64,000 nucleotides of DNA from Sphingomonas xinjiangensis (GCF_014199255.1 NZ_JACIJF010000001.1:62001-126000); one strand, 5' to 3'; shown: positions 9,090 to 17,367, counted from the first letter of the stretch. Numbers and translations are program-made. Notes: generated by a model not told the origin, from the sequence alone.

Positions 9090-9115
9090 CCTCCTCCCGC
9101 CGAAGCGGGAGGAGG
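9090..9115 (-). repeat. Intercistronic hairpin with UUCG tetraloop
   Basis: Perfect 11-bp stem (CCTCCTCCCGC / GCGGGAGGAGG). Read on the minus strand, in the message of the two polyamine genes, the loop is UUCG closed by C-G, the most stable tetraloop type. No T run follows, so it is more likely an RNA-stability or processing element, or a dispersed intergenic repeat, than a terminator. Confidence 0.6.
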
Positions 9116-9142
9116 AAACCTATATAGTGTAAGCCTTTGACG

Positions 9143-10384
9143 TTACAGCTTTACGACGTTCGTCGAGCGGCGTTCCTGCATATCGTCCTGCTCGCGATAC
9201 ACCGACAGCATCGGCTCGTCGCCTGCGACCACCGTCTCGCCCGAGCCGAAGCCGTTGAAGGCGGTACGCATCGCCGCACCATAGGCTCCGAGCATGCCGA
9301 TCTCAAAATAATCGCCGGTGCTCGTGTCCGCCGGAAGCGGGAACGGACCCTGCATGAAATCGAGATCGTCGCAGGTCGGACCCCAGAAGCTGAAATCCAT
9401 GTCGCGCGCGTCGGAATCCGGCTCGCGCAGCAGCTGCACCGGATACTTCCAGCCGATATGTGCGGCATCGAACAGCGTGCCATAGGCGCCGTCGTTGATG
9501 TACAGTTCGTTGCCGCGGCGGCGCTCGACACGCACCACGACCGACGAATATTCCGCACAAAGCGAACGGCCCGGCTCTGCCCAGAGCTCGGCCGAATAGC
9601 TGATCGGCAGGCTCTCGAACGCGCGGTGGATCGTTTCGAAGAAACGCTCCAGCGGCGGCGGCGTCATGCCCGGATATGCCGAGGGGAAGCCGCCGCCGAC
9701 ATCGATCACATCGACGGTAACCGCCGCGTCGACAATCGCCGCGCGGACGCGCTCCATCGCATTGGCATAGGCATCCGGCGACATGGTCTGGCTGCCAACG
9801 TGGAAGCAGATGCCGAGCGCATCGGCGACCTGGCGGGTCGCGACGAGCAGCTCCTTGGCCTCGGTGTGGCTCACGCCGAACTTCGAACCCAGGCTAAGCT
9901 TGGCATATTCGGACGAGACGCGCAGGCGCACGCACAGCGTCAGGTCGGTCGCACCTTCGGTGGCGCGCACGATCTTGTCGAGCTCTTCCAGGCTGTCGAG
10001 CGAGAAGGTCCGCACGTCGTGCTGGAAATAGGCTTCGGCGATCGCCTCTTCCGACTTGACCGGGTGCATAAAGCAGCAGGTCGCGTCCGGCAGCGTCGCC
10101 TTGACGAGACGCACCTCGGCAATCGAGGCGGTGTCGTAGTGGGTGATGCCGTTGGCCCAAAGGATGCCGAGGAGATCGGGCGATGGATTCGCCTTCACCG
10201 CGTACATTGAGCGACCCGGAAACTTCTCGACAAAGAAGCGGGCAGCCCGCGCCGCAGCGTGGGGACGAACGATCGTGACCGGATCAACCGGACGTCGCTT
10301 GGCGATGTCGATGCCCGCGCCGGGGATGGCGGAACGGGCGGTCGAGAGGGGCGCTAACCCCAGCGCGCGAGGATGCTGGTGCAA
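9143..10384 (-). CDS. Fold-III PLP-dependent decarboxylase (ornithine/arginine type)
   Basis: 413 residues from a TTG start at 10384. This start is chosen because GGAGG lies nine bases upstream and the protein then begins HQHPRALGL; the longer frame to 10453 would place that site inside the gene. Alanine-racemase-fold decarboxylase features: PLP lysine Lys64 in YAVKAN, glycine loop 230-232, EPGR at 270-273, and the catalytic cysteine Cys338 in GPTCDD. These fit ornithine decarboxylase of the short bacterial type; lysine or other basic amino acids are possible. It supplies the diamine for the synthase downstream. The start region appears to be inside a structured leader RNA. Confidence 0.9.
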   Translation of the reverse strand: MHQHPRALGLAPLSTARSAIPGAGIDIAKRRPVDPVTIVRPHAAARAARFFVEKFPGRSMYAVKANPSPDLLGILWANGITHYDTASIAEVRLVKATLPDATCCFMHPVKSEEAIAEAYFQHDVRTFSLDSLEELDKIVRATEGATDLTLCVRLRVSSEYAKLSLGSKFGVSHTEAKELLVATRQVADALGICFHVGSQTMSPDAYANAMERVRAAIVDAAVTVDVIDVGGGFPSAYPGMTPPPLERFFETIHRAFESLPISYSAELWAEPGRSLCAEYSSVVVRVERRRGNELYINDGAYGTLFDAAHIGWKYPVQLLREPDSDARDMDFSFWGPTCDDLDFMQGPFPLPADTSTGDYFEIGMLGAYGAAMRTAFNGFGSGETVVAGDEPMLSVYREQDDMQERRSTNVVKL

Positions 10385-10489
10385 TTCAAGGGACCTCCAA
10401 ATGCCTTGCGGCAAACATTGACGAAACAGCTGCCTTGCGGTTGGAAGTCCCATGGGGCAGCGGAAGGCGGCATTTAGGGGCGAGGTCCC
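10385..10489 (-). promoter_or_regulatory. Structured leader RNA of the decarboxylase gene (speF-leader-like)
   Basis: Read on the minus strand, an upstream pair of blocks GGGACCTC (10489-10482) and AAATGCC (10475-10469) is exactly complementary to GGCATTT (10405-10399) and GAGGTCCC (10397-10390). The last block contains the GGAGG ribosome site, so the closing helix of about 15 bp would hide it. Inside are a GCTGCC/GGCAGC helix and two copies of CCGCAAGGCA (29 bases apart), one of which can fold as a GCAA tetraloop hairpin that competes with the closing helix. Alphaproteobacterial ornithine decarboxylase genes are known to carry the speF RNA motif; identity with that family is inferred from position and structure, not proven. 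Confidence 0.6.
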
Positions 10490-10537
10490 CCCATGTAAAG
10501 TGATTCGAGATACGGATTTGTACGGCGGGGGTGAGAT

Positions 10538-11506
10538 GTGACGATTTTGCGACAGCCTACGTCGGCGGGGGTGCGAGACGCCGCCGCCAAAGTAACCGCT
10601 ATCCTACCACAAACACCTCTTATTGTTGAAAAAATCAAAGGAGTGCCGGTCGCGTTTAAGGCCGAATCGCTGCAGCCGACCGGCGCGTTCAAGATCCGTG
10701 GCGCGTGGCATCGGCTTACCGCTGTCGACGCAGATACGCGGCGAAGCGGCGTCGTGGCGTTCTCGTCGGGCAATCACGCGCAGGGCGTCGCCTGGGCCGC
10801 GTGGAAGCTGAACATGCCAGCGATCATCGTCATGCCGGCCGATGCGCCCAAGGTGAAGCTTGAGGCGACGCTGGCGTTGGGCGCCGAAATTGTCCGCTAT
10901 GACCGCGTGACCGAGAGCCGTGAGGAGATCGCGGCGCAGCTTGCCAGTGCGCGGGGCGCCACCTTGGTGCCGAGTTTCGACGATCCGTGGGTGATCGAAG
11001 GGCAGGGAAGTGCTGGCGTCGAAGCGGCCGGCCAGATGCGCGACGCTAAGTTACCGGCGCCCACGCGGGTCGTTGTGCCCTGTGGCGGCGGCGGCCTGGC
11101 TGCGGGGATCGCGCTGGCGCTGTCGGATGCGAGTGTGACGGTGGTCGAGCCTGAAGGCTGGGACGACATGGGTCGGAGCTTGGAACTGGGGCGCATCGTA
11201 CCTGTGGGCGAGAGCGCGCCGGACACTGCCTGCGACGCCTTGCAGACCAAGCTGGTCTCGGCGCTGACCTTCGATGTTCTCGCCCGGCGCGGCGCCGTGG
11301 GCATCGCCGTCAGTGAGGCCGAGATACGCCATGCCCAGCGCTGGGCAGCGGCCAAGCTGCGGATCGTGTTGGAGCCCGGCGGAGCGGTGGGACTTGCCGC
11401 GCTGCTTGCGGGAAAGGTCGAGGTCCAGCCCGGCTTGCTGGTGATCCTGTCGGGGGGCAATGCCGATCCCGAAGCCTATGCGGCTGTGCTAGGGGACAGG
11501 CCATGA
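10538..11506 (+). CDS. PLP-dependent threonine/serine dehydratase-like enzyme (fold type II)
   Basis: 322 residues. PLP lysine Lys52 in TGAFKIRGA, SSGNHAQG at 76-83, the phosphate loop CGGGGLA at 182-188, and SGGN near the C-terminus place it with catabolic threonine dehydratases, serine racemases and threo-hydroxyaspartate ammonia-lyases. It has no ACT regulatory domain, so it is not the biosynthetic IlvA. Start is GTG at 10538; an ATG two bases earlier is out of frame and stops at once. Divergent from the decarboxylase gene. Its last four bases overlap the next small gene (ATGA). Confidence 0.88.
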   Translation: MTILRQPTSAGVRDAAAKVTAILPQTPLIVEKIKGVPVAFKAESLQPTGAFKIRGAWHRLTAVDADTRRSGVVAFSSGNHAQGVAWAAWKLNMPAIIVMPADAPKVKLEATLALGAEIVRYDRVTESREEIAAQLASARGATLVPSFDDPWVIEGQGSAGVEAAGQMRDAKLPAPTRVVVPCGGGGLAAGIALALSDASVTVVEPEGWDDMGRSLELGRIVPVGESAPDTACDALQTKLVSALTFDVLARRGAVGIAVSEAEIRHAQRWAAAKLRIVLEPGGAVGLAALLAGKVEVQPGLLVILSGGNADPEAYAAVLGDRP

Positions 11507-11685
11507 AAGCAACTCCGATGGGCGCCGTGCTGGCCAATGTGATGAGCGTGCTTACGCGCGGGCTCGGCTATTTCCTCTACGCACTGCTGTTCGCCATTTA
11601 TCGGCGCGATCTGCGTTTCATCACCTTGTTCGCATGCGTCGCAGTAGTGGCTGGGGTATTCATCTGGTGGCGGTGGTTGATCTGA
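11503..11685 (+). CDS. Small membrane protein of unknown function
   Basis: 60 residues with one or two hydrophobic helices (ALLFAIY and FACVAVVAGVFIWW) and a basic connecting segment RRDLR. It is coupled by ATGA overlap to the dehydratase gene upstream and by one shared base (TGATG) to the next small gene. I recognise no family. Tight coupling on both sides and a normal amino-acid composition support a real gene. Confidence 0.6.
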   Translation: MKATPMGAVLANVMSVLTRGLGYFLYALLFAIYRRDLRFITLFACVAVVAGVFIWWRWLI

Positions 11686-11852
11686 TGCTGGACCCGCAAC
11701 TGAACCCGTTGCTGCTGAGCGCCGCCGTGATCGCCATGTTCGCTTTGGTATGGGGCGGTATCCGCACGCTACGAAATGATCGCCAGCGCGGCGTGCTGAT
11801 GCTGGTCGCCGCGCTGGTGCTGCTGGGGAATCTGCTGATCTGGTCGGTCTAG
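11685..11852 (+). CDS. Small membrane protein of unknown function
   Basis: 55 residues, starting MLDPQLNPLLLSAAVIAMF, with two predicted membrane helices separated by a charged loop (RTLRNDRQRG). The ATG at 11685 shares a base with the stop of the previous small gene; a longer in-frame start at 11634 would overlap that gene by 50 bases and is less likely. Together the two small proteins could form a membrane pair, which is speculation. Confidence 0.6.
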   Translation: MLDPQLNPLLLSAAVIAMFALVWGGIRTLRNDRQRGVLMLVAALVLLGNLLIWSV

Positions 11853-11872
11853 CCTCCCCTTAAAAGGGGAGG
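11853..11872. terminator. Short palindrome between converging genes
   Basis: CCTCCCCTT/AAGGGGAGG with a two-base centre, immediately after the stop of the small membrane gene and just before the converging hydrolase gene. It may act as a bidirectional terminator, although no clear T run follows. Confidence 0.45.
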
Positions 11873-11882
11873 CGCAGCCGCG

Positions 11883-12539
11883 TCACTTGATTGGCGAGTT
11901 CGGGTCGAGCCGCATGTCGAGATACTTGTCCACCGAGCCCATCAACTGCGGCATCTCATGTTCGAAGAAATGGTTCGCGGCTGGGATGGTGTCGTGATGG
12001 ATGGTGATGTGCTTCTGGGTACGCAGCTTGTCGACCAGCTTCTGCACCGCGCCGGGCGTTACGACTTCGTCATTCTCGCCCTGGATGATGATGCCTGAGG
12101 ACGGGCAGGGGGCAAGGAAGGTGAAGTCGAACATGTTGGCCGGCGGCGCGATCGAGATGAAGCCGCGAATCTCAGGCCGCCGCATCAGCAGCTGCATGCC
12201 GATCCACGCGCCGAAGCCGAAGCCGGCGACCCAGGTCGTCTGGGCTTCGGGATGGAAGCTCTGCACCCAGTCGAGCGCGCTTGCCGCATCCGACAATTCG
12301 CCGATGCCGTTATCGAAGGTGCCCTGGCTCTTGCCTACCCCGCGGAAATTGAAGCGAAGTGTCGCGAAGCCGCGGCGCTGAAACGTCTTGTACAGCTCCT
12401 GCACGATGCGGTTGTTCATCGTGCCGCCGGCATTGGGATGAGGGTGGAGGATCATCGCCACAGGCGCACGCGGACGCGGGGCAGGAGCGAAACGGCCTTC
12501 GAGGCGACCTTCAGGGCCGGGGAATATGACTTCGGGCAA
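11883..12539 (-). CDS. Alpha/beta hydrolase (CocE/NonD-like, small cytosolic)
   Basis: 218 residues from a TTG start at 12539. The protein then begins PEVIFPGPEGRLEG, the usual opening of this family, and an AAGGG lies eight bases upstream. Motifs: HPHPNAGGTMNN (oxyanion region), RFNFRGVGKSQG, a nucleophile elbow reading GFGFGA where Ser is expected, and IQGENDEVV with a later NHFF histidine. The missing serine in the elbow is usual for this subgroup and makes hydrolase activity uncertain. Divergent from the desulfurase gene with an 81-base gap. Confidence 0.8.
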   Translation of the reverse strand: MPEVIFPGPEGRLEGRFAPAPRPRAPVAMILHPHPNAGGTMNNRIVQELYKTFQRRGFATLRFNFRGVGKSQGTFDNGIGELSDAASALDWVQSFHPEAQTTWVAGFGFGAWIGMQLLMRRPEIRGFISIAPPANMFDFTFLAPCPSSGIIIQGENDEVVTPGAVQKLVDKLRTQKHITIHHDTIPAANHFFEHEMPQLMGSVDKYLDMRLDPNSPIK

Positions 12540-12620
12540 CGCAGGACCCTTCTGATCTGGAGACGCGCTGTGGAGCGCGGGAATTTGCGCGCTATATAAG
12601 CGCCGCGCCCCTTTTCGCAA

Positions 12621-13709
12621 ATGGAACGAGACTTGTCCGACCGCATCTATCTGGATCATGCCGCGACCACGCCGATGCTGCAGGAGGCGATCGCCGCCGT
12701 ACAGGACGGCATGGCGGCCTGGGCGAACCCGTCCTCCCCCCATGCGGCAGGCCGGGCAGCGCGTGCCCAGTTGGAGGGTGCACGTTCCCGGATCGCCGCC
12801 GCCTATGGCTGGGCGCATGAACTGGTGCTCACCAGCGGCGCCAGCGAGGCGCTCCACCTGGCGCTCGCCCGATCGGTTGCCGAGCGCCGCCTGATCACCG
12901 CCGTCGAGCATGATGCTGTGCTGCGCTGTTCTGAAGGGGCGGGCGTGCTTCCGGTCGATGCCGGCGGTCTGCTCCGCCTGGACGCGCTACGCGCGGCTTT
13001 GGCCCGGGACGGGAGAACGCTTGTTTGCATCCAGTGGGCGAATAGCGAGACCGGCGTGCGCCAACCGATCGAGGCCGTGGCGCATATCGTCCACGAAGCC
13101 GGCGGGCTCCTGCTCGTCGACGCCGCGCAGATGCCGGCCCGCGCCGATGCCGCGGTGTTGCGTCACGCCGATCTGGTCGCGGTTTCGGCGCACAAGCGCG
13201 GCGGGCCGCCGGGTATTGGCGCGCTGCTGGTGCGCGACTTCGCGGCACTGATGCCGAGCGGGGGTCAAGAAAAGGGATATCGTTCCGGCACCGAAAACTT
13301 GCCCGGAGCACTCGGCTATGCCGCCGCGCTTGAGGTTCCTGAAGACCTTGCCCATCTTACGGGCCTGCGGCGGCAGCTCGAAGACCGGATTCTCTCGAAA
13401 GGTGGCGAGATCGTGGGGGCGAAAAGTCCCCGTAGCCCGCTGATCGGCGCCTATCGGATGCCCGGCGTTTCCGCCGCCGCCCAGTTGATCCGCTTCGACT
13501 TGGCTGGAATCGCAGTGTCCGCTGGCAGCGCCTGCTCGTCGGGGAGCATGCGCCCCAGCCATGTGCTGAGCGCGATGGGCTGGTCCGAGCCCGAGCTGCG
13601 CGAAGTGATCCGAGTAAGCTTTGGCCGCTCCACCGATGCGATCGAGGTGGACCGCTTTGCCGACCTGTGGAGCGGAATCGCCGCCGAAGCGGGGGCGCGC
13701 GCCGCATGA
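12621..13709 (+). CDS. Cysteine desulfurase-like aminotransferase class V (first paralog)
   Basis: 362 residues. It opens with IYLDHAATTP, has the PLP lysine Lys192 in SAHKRGG, and a mobile-loop cysteine Cys305 in SAGSACSSG. These are the hallmarks of group-II/NifS-like cysteine desulfurases that take sulfur from cysteine. It overlaps by ATGA with a second gene of the same family and exactly the same length. It lacks the usual IscU/IscR neighbours, so it may provide sulfur for thionucleosides or cofactors rather than general Fe-S clusters. Confidence 0.88.
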   Translation: MERDLSDRIYLDHAATTPMLQEAIAAVQDGMAAWANPSSPHAAGRAARAQLEGARSRIAAAYGWAHELVLTSGASEALHLALARSVAERRLITAVEHDAVLRCSEGAGVLPVDAGGLLRLDALRAALARDGRTLVCIQWANSETGVRQPIEAVAHIVHEAGGLLLVDAAQMPARADAAVLRHADLVAVSAHKRGGPPGIGALLVRDFAALMPSGGQEKGYRSGTENLPGALGYAAALEVPEDLAHLTGLRRQLEDRILSKGGEIVGAKSPRSPLIGAYRMPGVSAAAQLIRFDLAGIAVSAGSACSSGSMRPSHVLSAMGWSEPELREVIRVSFGRSTDAIEVDRFADLWSGIAAEAGARAA

Positions 13710-14794
13710 TCTATCTCGATTACCAGGCGACGACGCCGCTGGCACCCGAGGCTTTGCACGCCATGCTTCCATGGCTGGAGAAGAGCCACGCCAACCCCCA
13801 TTCGCCGCATGCACCCGGCCGTGCTGCGAGAGCCGCTATCGAGGTCGCGCGTCAGCAAGTGGCGGCGCTGTTGCCCGCCGAGGGTACACTCAGCTTCACC
13901 AGCGGCGCCACCGAAGCGCTCAATTGGGCGATCAAAGGTAGCATGGGCCCGATCGTCACGCTGGCGACCGAACATGCTGCCGTGCTCGACACTGTCGCCG
14001 CCGAGGCGCGCCGTGGCCGGGAAGTCACCGTGCTTCCGGTGAAGCCCGACGGCCTGGTGGACCTAGACGCCGCCCGCGCCGCGATCCTACCCGGAACCGG
14101 GCTGGTCGCCGCAATGCTGGTGAACAACGAGATCGGCGTCGTTCAGCCGATCGCCGAGTTAGCCTACCTGGCGCATGCTGCTGGCGCGCTGATGCTGTGC
14201 GACGCCGTCCAGGGTTATGGCCGCGTCGCGGTTCCCGCCACCTGCGACCTTGTCGCGATCTCGGCGCACAAGGTGCATGGCCCCAAGGGGGTCGGCGCGC
14301 TGTGGATGCGTCACGGCGTGACGTTGGAGCCGCTGATGCACGGCGGCGGCCAGGAAGCGGCAGGCCGATCAGGCACGCTCTCGCCGGCGCTGTGTGCGGG
14401 CTTCGGCGCCGCGGCCAAGGCGGCTGCAGACCGACAGGATGCAGACCGGGCGCATGTCGAAGCGTTGTTTGCTGCTGCACGCGAGCAGATGGCCGGCTGG
14501 ACGCTGAACGGCGCCATGGACCAGCGCTATCGGGGGAACCTCAATCTGCGCCTGGCCGGCGTGGATGTCGCCCGCCTGATGTCCGACCTGCGGGACATCG
14601 CCTTTTCCGCAGGGTCTGCCTGCGCGAGTGGATCGGGGCGCACCAGCCATGTGCTCCGGGGAATCGGCTTCTCGGATGCGGAGGCGCGTTCCAGCATTCG
14701 TTTGGGCTTCGGCCGCTACACCACAGCCGAGGAACTGGAGGCCGCTTTGTCCCGTATCGATGCCGCCGCTCGGGCGCAGCGGATCGCCGCATGA
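13706..14794 (+). CDS. Cysteine desulfurase family protein (second paralog)
   Basis: 362 residues starting IYLDYQATTP. The PLP lysine is Lys189 in SAHKVHGPKG and the catalytic loop cysteine is Cys306 in SAGSACASGSGRTSHVL. It is a diverged tandem paralog of the gene before it, with which it overlaps by four bases. Both retain the residues for activity, so they could form a heterodimer or serve different acceptors. The gene overlaps the ferredoxin start by ATGA, giving a three-gene translationally coupled unit. Confidence 0.9.
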   Translation: MIYLDYQATTPLAPEALHAMLPWLEKSHANPHSPHAPGRAARAAIEVARQQVAALLPAEGTLSFTSGATEALNWAIKGSMGPIVTLATEHAAVLDTVAAEARRGREVTVLPVKPDGLVDLDAARAAILPGTGLVAAMLVNNEIGVVQPIAELAYLAHAAGALMLCDAVQGYGRVAVPATCDLVAISAHKVHGPKGVGALWMRHGVTLEPLMHGGGQEAAGRSGTLSPALCAGFGAAAKAAADRQDADRAHVEALFAAAREQMAGWTLNGAMDQRYRGNLNLRLAGVDVARLMSDLRDIAFSAGSACASGSGRTSHVLRGIGFSDAEARSSIRLGFGRYTTAEELEAALSRIDAAARAQRIAA

Positions 14795-15126
14795 TCCAGA
14801 TTCATTTCGTCAGCGCCGATGGCGGTCGGACCCAGACCGCCCAGGCAGCCGAGGGCGACCGTCTGCTGGACGTGGCGCAGAATACCGGACAGCCGCTGGA
14901 GGGAACCTGCGAAGGACAGATGGCGTGTTCGACCTGCCACGTGATCGTCGCACCTAAGGATTTCGCCCGCCTCGCTCCCGCCAGCGAAGAGGAGGAGGAC
15001 ATGCTTGATCTAGCTATGGGCGCGGCCCGCACTAGTCGGCTTGCCTGTCAAATCGTGCTGAACGCAGGGTTGGACGGCCTCACCGTCAAGATGCCGGGCG
15101 CCCACCGCGACATGCAGGGCCGCTGA
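14791..15126 (+). CDS. Adrenodoxin-type 2Fe-2S ferredoxin
   Basis: 111 residues. The cluster ligands are Cys40, Cys46, Cys49 and Cys86, in the C-x5-C-x2-C-x36-C spacing of the adrenodoxin/Fdx-ISC group. It probably donates electrons for sulfur mobilisation by the desulfurase gene it overlaps (ATGA). It ends 40 bases before the SRP RNA. Confidence 0.93.
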   Translation: MIQIHFVSADGGRTQTAQAAEGDRLLDVAQNTGQPLEGTCEGQMACSTCHVIVAPKDFARLAPASEEEEDMLDLAMGAARTSRLACQIVLNAGLDGLTVKMPGAHRDMQGR

Positions 15127-15164
15127 AGCCCCTTGCCTGGCGCGCCAGCTTCGCCCATATGCGC

Positions 15165-15259
15165 CGCGGGAGTCGGGCGGACGGTACCGTCGCCAACCCG
15201 GTCAGGTCCGGAAGGAAGCAGCCGCAACGATTTCGTCCCGGGTCGTTCCGGCTCCCACC
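15165..15259 (+). ncRNA. ffs: Bacterial small signal recognition particle RNA (4.5S)
   Basis: The conserved apical part GTCAGGTCCGGAAGGAAGCA is intact near 15199-15218, with the GGAA tetraloop, and the terminal arms GGGAGTCGG (15168-15176) and CCGGCTCCC (15248-15256) pair. It binds Ffh, whose gene is at 44506. Position directly before dnaX is the usual one in this group. Exact ends are uncertain by several bases. Confidence 0.93.
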
Positions 15260-15358
15260 TCAGCGCCTTTAATTCGGCCTCGATTGGATGCGCAGTCTGA
15301 TCGCTGCATCTGCGCTGATGCTTCGACAAACCGGACTGCCACGCCTACATAGGCCGCA

Positions 15359-16981
15359 ATGTCCGAATCCCTTCTTGGCCTCGACGAACCGCCTCAGCCT
15401 CGCCAGGAGGCGTACCGCGTTCTTGCGCGCAAATACCGGCCGCAGACCTTCAGCCAGCTCATCGGCCAGGACGCGATGGTCCAGACTCTGGGCAATGCGA
15501 TCAAGCGCGGCCGGCTGGCGCATGCGTTCCTGCTGACCGGCGTCCGCGGGGTCGGCAAGACCTCAACCGCGCGGCTGATCGCCAAGGGGCTGAACTGCGT
15601 CGGGTCGGACGGCCAAGGTGGGCCGACGATCGACCCGTGCGGCATGTGCGAACCCTGCCGCGCCATCGCCGAGGGCCGCCATATCGACGTGATCGAAATG
15701 GACGCCGCCTCGCACACCGGCATCGACGATATCCGCGAGATCATCGAGGCATCTCGATATTCGGCGGTGTCGGCGCGCTACAAGATCTACATCATCGACG
15801 AAGTGCACATGCTTTCAAAGGCCGCGTTCAACGGCCTGTTGAAGACGCTCGAAGAGCCCCCCGCGCATGTGAAGTTCCTGTTCGCGACGACCGAAGTGAA
15901 CAAAGTGCCGGTCACGGTGCTGTCGCGTTGCCAACGCTTCGACTTGCGCCGCATCCCCGCCGAAACGCTTGCCGAGCACTTCTCGCGCGTGGTTGCCGCC
16001 GAGCAGGTCGAGGCCGAGCCTGAAGCGCTGGCGTTGATCGCGCGCGCGGCGGAGGGTTCAGCGCGTGACGGGTTGTCGATCCTCGACCAGGCGATCGCCC
16101 ATGCGGGGCTGGAGGGGGAGGGCGTACGCACCGACGCGGTGCGCCAGATGCTGGGCCTCTCCGACCGTGGTGCGATGCGAGCATTGTTCGGGTTGCTGCT
16201 CGAAGGAGACGCGCGCGGCGCATTGGCTGCGCTACGTGGCCAATATGATCTGGGCGTCGACCCGCAGGCGGTGCTGAAGACGCTGCTGGAGACGGTGCAC
16301 GGCGTTACGCTTGCCAAGCTCAACAGCACGCCCGCCGCGGCGCAGTCAGCGGAGGAACTGGGGTCGCTGCACGACTGGGCCGGGGCCCTGTCGTTCCCGG
16401 CTTTGCACCGCCTGTGGCAATTGCTTCTGCGTGGCCATGACGAAGTGGCCAAGGCGGCGCTGCCCATCGAAGCGTGCGAAATGGCGCTCCTGCGCGTGAT
16501 CCATGCCTCGCAGATGCCTGATCCCGGCGAACTCGCGCGGCAGATCGCTGCCGGTGCGATCACGGCGCCCGCGCCCGTAGCCCCGCAGCCAAGTGCCCCC
16601 GACCCGGCTCTCCCGGCGAGCATGGCCGCGCTTGCCGCGCATCTTGAAGCGAACAAGCGCTATCAGCTGGCGCAGCAAGTGCGCGATTATCTGCGCCCGT
16701 CGAAGTTCGACGGTCCCGACGTCGAGTTCGGCGCGGCGCGATCGTTGCCGATCGACTTCTTGAAGGAGCTTGGTGCGGCGTTGCGCGATACGACCGGTAC
16801 CAATTGGCGGCTGCGCTGCGTTGAAGGCGTGACTGCCTTGACGCTGCGCGAAGAGCAGGCCGCGAACGAGGAAGCCGAGCGCAATGCCGTGCTGAACTCG
16901 CCACTGGTCCGGGCTGCGCGTGAAGCCTTTCCCGAAGCCGAGCTTGTCGGCTGGAGCAATCAACGGAGTACCTACGGATGA
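15359..16981 (+). CDS. dnaX: DNA polymerase III subunits gamma/tau
   Basis: 540 residues, the clamp-loader ATPase. Walker A GVRGVGKTS at 61-69, zinc-binding cysteines Cys80, Cys94, Cys97 and Cys100, Walker B with the DEVH box (IIDEVHML), then the SRC arginine finger and a C-terminal tau-specific region. I see no obvious A-rich slippery site, so production of a short gamma form is not evident. Overlaps ybaB by ATGA. Confidence 0.95.
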   Translation: MSESLLGLDEPPQPRQEAYRVLARKYRPQTFSQLIGQDAMVQTLGNAIKRGRLAHAFLLTGVRGVGKTSTARLIAKGLNCVGSDGQGGPTIDPCGMCEPCRAIAEGRHIDVIEMDAASHTGIDDIREIIEASRYSAVSARYKIYIIDEVHMLSKAAFNGLLKTLEEPPAHVKFLFATTEVNKVPVTVLSRCQRFDLRRIPAETLAEHFSRVVAAEQVEAEPEALALIARAAEGSARDGLSILDQAIAHAGLEGEGVRTDAVRQMLGLSDRGAMRALFGLLLEGDARGALAALRGQYDLGVDPQAVLKTLLETVHGVTLAKLNSTPAAAQSAEELGSLHDWAGALSFPALHRLWQLLLRGHDEVAKAALPIEACEMALLRVIHASQMPDPGELARQIAAGAITAPAPVAPQPSAPDPALPASMAALAAHLEANKRYQLAQQVRDYLRPSKFDGPDVEFGAARSLPIDFLKELGAALRDTTGTNWRLRCVEGVTALTLREEQAANEEAERNAVLNSPLVRAAREAFPEAELVGWSNQRSTYG

Positions 16982-17301
16982 AGAGCCTAGAAGACATCAT
17001 GGCCATGGCGCAAAACGTCCAGGCCGAGCTTAGCAAGGCGCAGGAGAACCTGGACACGATCGAAGTCGAAGGTGCGTCCGGCGGCGGCTTGGTCAAGGTT
17101 CGAGCATCGGCAAAGGGCCGCATCATCGGCATCCACATTGATGATTCGCTGCTCAACCCGTCGGAGAAGGGCATGCTGGAGGATCTGCTTGCCGCAGCCT
17201 TCAACGATGCACGTGCAAAGGCCGACGCGCAGTCACATGAAGCGATGAGCAAGATGACCAGCGGCCTTCCACTGCCGCCGGGCTTCAAGCTGCCGTTCTG
17301 A
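16978..17301 (+). CDS. YbaB/EbfC family nucleoid-associated protein
   Basis: 107 residues, with a helical N-terminus containing MAMAQNVQAELSKAQENL, a central beta segment and the C-terminal MTSGLPLPPGFKLPF tail typical of the family. The homodimer binds DNA as tweezers. Almost always encoded next to dnaX, as here, where the two genes overlap by four bases. Confidence 0.95.
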   Translation: MKSLEDIMAMAQNVQAELSKAQENLDTIEVEGASGGGLVKVRASAKGRIIGIHIDDSLLNPSEKGMLEDLLAAAFNDARAKADAQSHEAMSKMTSGLPLPPGFKLPF

Positions 17302-17367
17302 TCTGCATCAGGAACCATCCTCCTCTTTCCTCAGTTCACGCCTGCAAGGTTACAGAGGAGAAAGTTC

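Noticed and set aside
7889-9127. 412-residue plus-strand frame opposite the deoxyhypusine-synthase-like gene
   Set aside because: Antisense shadow; composition is Arg/Val/Asp-rich and matches no family.
10385-10453. Longer decarboxylase start at 10453
   Set aside because: It would bury the strong GGAGG and the paired leader helix inside the coding part; the TTG at 10384 matches the family N-terminus.
15359-16981. Programmed frameshift for a short gamma form of DnaX
   Set aside because: No A-rich slippery sequence is visible in the coding region.
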